DNA of 5,945 nucleotides from Pyrinomonadaceae bacterium (GTDB taxonomy: Bacteria > Acidobacteriota > Blastocatellia > Pyrinomonadales > Pyrinomonadaceae), in NCBI GenBank assembly GCA_013813825.1, contig JACCRA010000672.1, positions 1 to 5,945 on the forward strand, in the 5' to 3' direction. The first letter of the stretch is position 1; each line of letters begins with the position of its first letter. A model generated the notes under the pieces. The model searched no databases. It worked only from the letters and a program-made list of their open reading frames with translations, and had not been told where the DNA came from. This document shows, piece by piece, positions 1 through 3,610 of the stretch. Position numbers and translations under genes: made by a program.

Positions 1-24
1 GCCCTAAACGATCAAGCGAAATGT

Positions 25-30
25 TAGAAT
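25..30 (+). promoter_or_regulatory. Possible -10 box upstream of panC
   Basis: TAGAAT matches the TATAAT consensus at five of six positions and lies just before the hairpin. No convincing -35 box is visible in the few bases upstream, so the assignment is weak. If it is used, transcription would start near the base of the hairpin and the whole repeat would be leader RNA. Confidence 0.25.
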
Positions 31-78
31 AGAGGTCAGAGGTCAGTAAGAACTGACTTTTACTGACCTCTGACCTCT
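31..78. repeat. Perfect 19-bp hairpin made of heptamer repeats
   Basis: The arm at 31-49 is the exact reverse complement of the arm at 60-78, with a 10-base loop at 50-59. The left arm holds two GAGGTCA units (32-38, 39-45) and the right arm holds TGACCTC units. The hairpin ends 18 bases before the panC start codon, so if transcribed it would be a stable structure in the panC leader. It could equally lie between transcripts, or be a neutral short-repeat expansion. The repeat structure is read directly; any function is inference. Confidence 0.9.
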
Positions 79-91
79 GACCTCTGACCTC
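64..91. repeat. Four tandem copies of TGACCTC
   Basis: Four perfect head-to-tail copies of the 7-mer TGACCTC occupy 64-70, 71-77, 78-84 and 85-91. They are followed by TCTCT and the panC ATG. The first two copies are also the right arm of the hairpin; the last two are unpaired. The array lies where a Shine-Dalgarno sequence would be expected, and no purine-rich ribosome site is visible. Copy number of such an array could vary by slippage. Confidence 0.93.
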
Positions 92-96
92 TCTCT

Positions 97-978
97 ATGG
101 AAATCATCAACCGCCGCCAACGGATGAATTCGGTGTCGCGCAAGGTGCGGCGCGAACTGGACCAGACCATGGGACTGGTGCCAACAATGGGTGCGCTGCA
201 CGAGGGGCATCTGAGTCTCGTGCGTGAAGCCAGACGGATGTGCGACATCGTGATCGTCTCGGTCTTTGTCAACCCGGCGCAATTTGGTCCCCAAGAAGAT
301 TTCACACGCTACCCGCGCGATCTGACGAAAGATACGATGGCGCTCTCGGATTACAGCGTCGATTATATCTTCGCGCCGCCGGTTGAGGAGATGTACCCGA
401 AAAACTTTTCCACTTACGTGACGGTCGAGGGGCTTTCGGAGCAACTGGAAGGGGCGGCGCGCCCCGGCCACTTTCGCGGCGTCGCTACCGTCCTGACCGT
501 TCTCTTCAACATTGTTCGCCCCGACTTCGCCTTCTTCGGGCAGAAGGACGCGCAGCAAACCATCGTCGTCCGCCGTCTCGTGCGCGATCTGGCCTGCGAC
601 ACCGAGATCGTCGTGCTGCCGACGGTGCGCGAGGAATCAGGGCTGGCGCTCTCGTCGCGCAACGCCTATCTCGACAAGGACGAGCGTCGCGCCGCCTCCG
701 TCATTTACCGCGCGCTCGAACACGCCGAAGCCGCTTTTTTGAGCGGCGAGCGCAACGCCAAGAAGATCGCCGAGGCGGTGCGCGTGCAGATCGAAGCGGA
801 GCCGCGCGCTCGCCTCGAATACGTCGGCGTCAACGATGCCGAGACGCTCGACAAATTGGAGCGTCTCGACGACCGCCCGGCCATCGTCTCCGTCGCCGCT
901 TACTTCGGCAAGACGCGACTAATCGACAACATTATCCTCAACCGCGTCCGTAGTGGCGCGACCGGGCGACTCGCTTAA
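97..978 (+). CDS. panC: Pantothenate synthetase (pantoate--beta-alanine ligase)
   Basis: This cytosolic enzyme joins pantoate to beta-alanine using ATP, through a pantoyl-adenylate intermediate, in the last step of pantothenate (vitamin B5, coenzyme A precursor) synthesis. The 293-residue length is typical of the family. Visible signatures in order are PTMGALHEGH at 29-38, which contains the HIGH-like ATP-binding HEGH (35-38); FVNPAQFGPQEDF at 57-69; RPGHFRGV at 122-129; FFGQKDAQQ at 146-154; and the KMSKS-equivalent segment LALSSRNAYL at 183-192. All core motifs look intact. The ATG at 97 is chosen because it gives the usual short MEIIN lead-in before the first ATP-binding motif. No Shine-Dalgarno is seen; TGACCTC repeats occupy that space. 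panB and panD are not in the window. A PilZ-like gene follows after 32 bases and may be co-transcribed. Confidence 0.98.
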   Translation: MEIINRRQRMNSVSRKVRRELDQTMGLVPTMGALHEGHLSLVREARRMCDIVIVSVFVNPAQFGPQEDFTRYPRDLTKDTMALSDYSVDYIFAPPVEEMYPKNFSTYVTVEGLSEQLEGAARPGHFRGVATVLTVLFNIVRPDFAFFGQKDAQQTIVVRRLVRDLACDTEIVVLPTVREESGLALSSRNAYLDKDERRAASVIYRALEHAEAAFLSGERNAKKIAEAVRVQIEAEPRARLEYVGVNDAETLDKLERLDDRPAIVSVAAYFGKTRLIDNIILNRVRSGATGRLA

Positions 979-992
979 TTAGTCGGCACTTT

Positions 993-1000
993 GGACAGGA
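993..1000 (+). promoter_or_regulatory. Ribosome binding site for the PilZ-like gene
   Basis: GGACAGGA ends 10 bases before the ATG at 1011 and supports that start. Another ATG at 1007 opens only a four-codon frame in a different phase. Confidence 0.55.
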
Positions 1001-1010
1001 ACCAGAATGC

Positions 1011-1511
1011 ATGAGCAGTAAAAATCCCCCGCAAAAGATCGTGATGCCGCCGGAGCCAAACGACCCGGACGGCCAACCGTTTCACGTCTATCTCGAAGTT
1101 GACGGCGCGATGACCTTTTGGCGTAAGTTTGTGACGAAGGAAGAGGCATTGCGCGCACAGGTGGAGTTTAAGCGTCGCGTTTTGCGTGTGCGCGCTAACT
1201 TCGACCCGGTTCGTTGGGGCGCTACTTCTGACTGCCCGCTGATCGCGCGCATCACCAGTCTCAGCAGGCAGGGCTGCTTCTTGCAGACCGCCGAGCGGAG
1301 CGACGCCGGCACGACCATCTTCGTCAACCTCCCGCTTTTTGCGGCCGACGCGCAAGCGGCAAACGCACCGCGCACCATGCGTTGCGAAGTCCGCTACTGT
1401 CTGGACAACATCGGCTTGGGACTCGTTTTCCACGACCTTTCGACGGCGGACACGGCGCCGCTCGACCGCTTAATTGATCGTCTGGCCGCGGAGCAGGAAG
1501 GACAGCCATAA
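1011..1511 (+). CDS. PilZ-like domain protein (possible c-di-GMP receptor)
   Basis: The 166-residue product has no signal peptide or membrane segment and is probably cytosolic. Residues 1-50 are not recognised; 6-23 are rich in Pro and Asp. From about residue 55 the layout resembles a PilZ barrel: an RxxxR-type arginine pair (R55, R59) in KRRVLRVR, a second element SLSRQG at 83-88 in place of the usual (D/N)xSxxG, the strand GTTIFVNLPLF at 100-110, and the closing strand NIGLGLVF at 133-140. A charged C-terminal helix follows (150-164). PilZ domains bind cyclic di-GMP through these two motifs. Here the first acidic or amide residue of motif two is Ser83, so nucleotide binding may be altered or lost. 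The fold assignment is motif-based inference and the target process is unknown. The gene lies 32 bases after panC, and nothing in either suggests a shared function. Confidence 0.62.
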   Translation: MSSKNPPQKIVMPPEPNDPDGQPFHVYLEVDGAMTFWRKFVTKEEALRAQVEFKRRVLRVRANFDPVRWGATSDCPLIARITSLSRQGCFLQTAERSDAGTTIFVNLPLFAADAQAANAPRTMRCEVRYCLDNIGLGLVFHDLSTADTAPLDRLIDRLAAEQEGQP

Positions 1512-1601
1512 TCTCCCCACATAGTTTCGCCCGCAAGTCGCCGCGTAGCGCGTTGGACGAAAAGCCGTGCCCCTGTTTCAGTCCTGAGCTAATCGTCAGA
1601 T

Positions 1602-1607
1602 AAAATC
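1602..1607 (+). promoter_or_regulatory. Probable -10 box for the hydroxylase small subunit
   Basis: TAAAAT matches the -10 consensus at five of six positions and ends only 6 bases before the ATG at 1614. Transcription from it would start at or very near the start codon, giving a leaderless or nearly leaderless message. This agrees with the absence of a Shine-Dalgarno. The -35 region is weak; TTTCAG at 1577-1582 is the only loose candidate and its spacing is long. Confidence 0.4.
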
Positions 1608-1613
1608 CCCGCG

Positions 1614-2144
1614 ATGTCCGAACGAACAAAACAAAAAGCGCATCTGGAACTGACCCTCAACGGCGAGGTTGTCGAAGTGGCCTTCGCCCCACACAAGACG
1701 CTGCTCGAAGTCTTGCGCGAAGACCTCGGACTGACGGGCACGAAGCACGGCTGCGAACTCGGCGAGTGCGGCACTTGCGCCGTGCTGGTTGACGGCCGCT
1801 CGGTGCTCTCCTGCCTGATGCTCGGCCTCGACGCCGAAGGCCGCCGCGTCGAAACCGTCGAAGGCATGGCGACACCCGCCGGACTTCATCCGCTCCAAGA
1901 GACTTTCGCCGACACCGGCGCGGCCCAGTGCGGCTACTGCACGCCCGGCTTCCTGCTCGTCGCCAAAGAACTGCTGGCCGCCAACCCCAAGCCGAACCGC
2001 GAAGAGATTAAAGAAGCCCTCGCGGGCAATCTCTGCCGCTGCACCGGCTACATCAAAATCTACGAAGCCGTCGAACTAGCGGCGGCACGGATGCGCGGCG
2101 AAGAGATTGAACTACCGCGCGAGTGCGTGTACGGCTACGACTGA
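1614..2144 (+). CDS. Molybdenum hydroxylase [2Fe-2S] subunit (xanthine dehydrogenase family)
   Basis: This is the electron-transfer subunit of a xanthine dehydrogenase/4-hydroxybenzoyl-CoA reductase-type enzyme, carrying electrons between the molybdenum centre and an FAD subunit or other acceptor. Its 176 residues fit the family (about 150-180). The N-terminal plant-ferredoxin-type domain (about 10-85) holds one cluster through Cys47, Cys52, Cys55 and Cys67 (GCELGECGTC, then SCL). The C-terminal helical domain holds the second through Cys106, Cys109, Cys141 and Cys143 (QCGYCTPG and LCRCTGY). All eight ligands are present, so the protein should be functional. A short tail after residue 160 ends in CVYGYD. 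The start at 1614 gives the expected short lead before the first strand. The matching catalytic subunit lies at 3611 on the same strand, separated by a repeat element and an Mrr unit, which is unusual because these subunits are normally adjacent. The substrate cannot be read from this subunit. Confidence 0.96.
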   Translation: MSERTKQKAHLELTLNGEVVEVAFAPHKTLLEVLREDLGLTGTKHGCELGECGTCAVLVDGRSVLSCLMLGLDAEGRRVETVEGMATPAGLHPLQETFADTGAAQCGYCTPGFLLVAKELLAANPKPNREEIKEALAGNLCRCTGYIKIYEAVELAAARMRGEEIELPRECVYGYD

Positions 2145-2246
2145 AGTAAGCAACCTGAGACGGCGCGGGGTGGCGGCAGTTCTAATCTCGAAAGTGATCG
2201 GGGGCTGATGTCAGGACTTTTCTTCGTCCCGCGAGGGACGCTTGGA

Positions 2247-2271
2247 AATAGCCCAGCGATTCATCGCTGGG
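2247..2271. repeat. CCCAGCG/CGCTGGG hairpin, left copy
   Basis: CCCAGCGAT (2252-2260) and ATCGCTGGG (2263-2271) form a 9-bp stem around TC, preceded by AATAG. The copy at 2363-2387 is its inverted partner with one base different, so the same bases can fold locally or pair across the whole element. Confidence 0.88.
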
Positions 2272-2292
2272 TCGGCGACAGCAAGTGAGTTG

Positions 2293-2341
2293 AGTCCCGT
2301 AGGGACGGCTGAATCGGGCTTTCAGCCGTCCCTACGGGACT
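2293..2341. repeat. Central perfect 21-bp hairpin
   Basis: The arms 2293-2313 and 2321-2341 are exact reverse complements around the 7-base loop TCGGGCT (2314-2320). Each arm carries one GTCCCGTAGGGAC-type unit (2294-2306 and 2328-2340). It would be very stable in RNA or as a DNA cruciform. What follows (TTCACCTTATTC) is not an uninterrupted T run, so it is not a classic intrinsic terminator, although it could slow or stop transcription reaching from the small-subunit gene. Confidence 0.9.
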
Positions 2342-2362
2342 TCACCTTATTCTTCATTCTTT

Positions 2363-2387
2363 CCCAGCGATAAATCGCTGGGCTATT
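2363..2387. repeat. CCCAGCG/CGCTGGG hairpin, right copy
   Basis: CCCAGCGAT (2363-2371) and ATCGCTGGG (2374-2382) form a 9-bp stem around AA, followed by CTATT. It is the inverted partner of the copy at 2247-2271, with one mismatch that falls in the loop region. Confidence 0.88.
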
Positions 2388-2436
2388 ATCCTTCAGTCCC
2401 TACGGGACGAAGAAAAGTGGCCGGACATCAGGCTCA

Positions 2437-2442
2437 GGGGAG
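2437..2442 (+). promoter_or_regulatory. Strong ribosome binding site for the 72-residue protein
   Basis: GGGGAG lies 7 bases before the ATG at 2450 and decides the start. An in-frame GTG at 2417 lies inside the right arm of the palindrome and has no such site. The site begins 6 bases after the palindrome ends. Confidence 0.75.
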
Positions 2443-2449
2443 AATTACC

Positions 2450-2668
2450 ATGCGGCAAACGGTCGAGGCGATTATTGATCGCGAGGGGCGCGTGCAGTTG
2501 ATGGAAAAAGTATCAATCACGCGCACCCGCCGCGCGCTGGTCACGATCTTAGAGGAAGTTGAAGATGAGTCCGGCGTCGAGATTCCCACGCGCGACGCTT
2601 CAGCTTCGATTGTCGGCTCGCTAGAGCTGCTCACGGGCAATCTAGTGATTAACTCTGGCAAAGGTTAA
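2450..2668 (+). CDS. Small antitoxin-like protein upstream of Mrr
   Basis: The product has 72 residues and no membrane segment or signal peptide. Residues 1-36 (TVEAIIDREGRVQLMEKV, then TRRALVTILEEV) read as a short beta-rich domain. The pattern resembles the small proteins found in cyanobacteria and acidobacteria as putative antitoxin partners, loosely like AF2212/DUF104 or AbrB-type proteins. The acidic stretch EEVEDESGVEIP (35-46) links to a hydrophobic C-terminal segment (SIVGSLELLTGNLVI, 53-67). That segment differs from the helical tails I recall in that family and may bind a partner. The stop codon is 5 bases from the mrr start, so the two genes are almost certainly co-transcribed and probably translationally linked. 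A role as partner, inhibitor or regulator of Mrr is inference from position; an unrelated hypothetical protein remains possible. The start follows the good ribosome site at 2437. Confidence 0.75.
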   Translation: MRQTVEAIIDREGRVQLMEKVSITRTRRALVTILEEVEDESGVEIPTRDASASIVGSLELLTGNLVINSGKG

Positions 2669-2670
2669 GG
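2660..2670 (+). promoter_or_regulatory. Ribosome binding region of mrr overlapping the upstream stop
   Basis: AAAGG (2660-2664) lies 9 bases before the ATG at 2674, and a second AAGG (2667-2670) overlaps the TAA stop of the small protein. Ribosomes ending the first gene would unmask or reuse this site, which suggests translational coupling. Confidence 0.5.
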
Positions 2671-2673
2671 ATT

Positions 2674-3582
2674 ATGCCCATCCCAGATTTCCAATCGCTT
2701 TTCCTGCCGATGCTAGAGCTTCTGTCTGACGGAAAGCCACATCAGGTTCAGGGACTGATTACGGCGTTAGCTGATCGCTTCAAACTAAGTGAAGTTGAGC
2801 GGGCGGAGCTACTGCCGTCCGGCAAGGATAGACGGTTCAACAACCGCGTTGGCTGGGCAAGGACACACCTCAAAAAGGCGGGGCTTATCGAGTACGTACA
2901 ATCAGGCGTGTACCACCTGTCGGAGCGTGGTCGTGCGGTTCTGTCAGAGAGACCGGCGAAAATAGACCTTCATTTTCTCGATAGGTATGAAGAGCACCGC
3001 GAGTTCAGACGGCCAAAACCTAGAATAGAAAGCAACGGCAGTAGTGATTCACCACCTTTGGACCAAACACCAAGAGAACTGCTAGAGCGTTCACACGAGA
3101 CGCTACGCAATTCTCTCGCGCAGGAGTTGCTTGACCGGGTGCGAAAGGCATCGCCGACATTCTTTGAGCAGCTTGTTGTTGATCTCCTCATCAAGATGGG
3201 CTACGGCGGCTCGCGACATGATGCGGGCGAGCGCATTGGCCGTTCAGGAGATGGCGGTGTTGATGGCGTGATCAAGGAGGACAAGCTAGGGCTTGATGTT
3301 ATATATGTCCAAGCCAAACGCTGGCAGAACACAGTTGGGAGGCCGGACGTTCAGGCATTCGCTGGAAGCCTTGAAGGACATCGGGCCAAGAAGGGTGTGT
3401 TCATCACTACCTCGCGATTCTCTGATGACGCAAAGGAATATGTTTCCCGGATAGAAAAGCGAATCGTGTTGCTCGACGGGGAACAACTGAGTGGGTTGAT
3501 GATCGATCACGACATTGGAGTCACTGTTGAGGACACTTATGTTATCCGCCGAATCGACTCTGACTACTTCGCTGAAGAATAA
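2674..3582 (+). CDS. mrr: Mrr-type restriction endonuclease
   Basis: Mrr enzymes are type IV restriction nucleases that cut methylated DNA and can act on the host's own DNA under stress. The length of 302 is close to the E. coli protein (about 304). Residues 1-95 form the winged-helix Mrr N-terminal domain (LFLPMLELLSDGKPH; later GVYHLSERGRAVL). A variable linker follows (about 100-150, with SNGSSDSPP at 120-128). The PD-(D/E)XK nuclease domain covers about 155-285, with FFEQLVVDLL (163-172, Glu165), the GDGGVDG loop (192-198, catalytic Asp197) and YVQAKRW (211-217, Gln213 and Lys215). All expected catalytic residues are present, so activity is plausible. GC is lower than in the neighbours (28 and 31 of 60 in two hand-counted lines, against 36 of 60 in the large subunit), and AGA, AGG and ATA codons are common, which fits horizontal transfer. 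No modification methylase is in the window, as expected for type IV. Confidence 0.95.
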   Translation: MPIPDFQSLFLPMLELLSDGKPHQVQGLITALADRFKLSEVERAELLPSGKDRRFNNRVGWARTHLKKAGLIEYVQSGVYHLSERGRAVLSERPAKIDLHFLDRYEEHREFRRPKPRIESNGSSDSPPLDQTPRELLERSHETLRNSLAQELLDRVRKASPTFFEQLVVDLLIKMGYGGSRHDAGERIGRSGDGGVDGVIKEDKLGLDVIYVQAKRWQNTVGRPDVQAFAGSLEGHRAKKGVFITTSRFSDDAKEYVSRIEKRIVLLDGEQLSGLMIDHDIGVTVEDTYVIRRIDSDYFAEE

Positions 3583-3610
3583 CCACAATTGAGTTGACAC
3601 TTGATCCGTG

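Larger units (their letters stand above)
2205..2431. repeat. 227-bp three-layer nested palindromic element
   Basis: The element has the order A-B-C-loop-C'-B'-A' around a centre near 2317. Layer A: 2205-2239 against 2396-2431, with 8-bp ends (CTGATGTC/GACATCAG), a 3- versus 5-base mismatch, then 16 identical pairs (2216-2231 with 2403-2418). Layer B: 2247-2271 against 2363-2387, 24 of 25 bases paired. Layer C: 2293-2313 against 2321-2341, 21 of 21. The arms are built from two smaller palindromes, GTCCC-GGGAC (four copies) and CCCAGCGAT-ATCGCTGGG (two copies). It resembles a compound REP or MITE-like element. No transposase is present and I did not identify a target-site duplication. Confidence 0.9.
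2145..2449. other. 305-base noncoding gap filled mostly by a palindromic element
   Basis: No credible gene lies here. The first 60 bases after the small-subunit stop are featureless. Bases 2205-2431 are the nested palindrome described separately, and the last 18 bases hold the ribosome site of the next gene. Confidence 0.8.

Noticed and set aside
1..27. Tail of an upstream gene ending at TAG 25-27
   Set aside because: Only eight codons are visible and other frames also stop nearby, so nothing distinguishes this from noncoding DNA.
1007..1021. Four-codon frame overlapping the start of the PilZ-like gene
   Set aside because: ATGCATGAGCAGTAA is too short to support as a leader peptide, and the ribosome site serves the ATG at 1011 equally well.
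2293..2352. Intrinsic terminator after the small-subunit gene
   Set aside because: The hairpin is strong, but the following bases are interrupted by C and A and form no T run. It lies about 150 bases after the stop and is better explained as the core of the palindrome.
2226..2408. CRISPR-like array from the repeated GTCCC-GGGAC units
   Set aside because: The units are short, lie in both orientations, have unequal spacing and are separated by related palindromes rather than unique spacers. No cas gene is present.
2417..2449. Longer form of the small protein starting at GTG 2417
   Set aside because: The start lies inside the palindrome arm without a ribosome site, while ATG 2450 has a good one and gives a family-like beginning.
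3594..3599. TTGACA as the -35 box of a promoter for the catalytic subunit
   Set aside because: A matching -10 box would have to fall inside the coding sequence after ATG 3611. The only loose candidate, GATAAA at 3623-3628, has a 23-base spacer.
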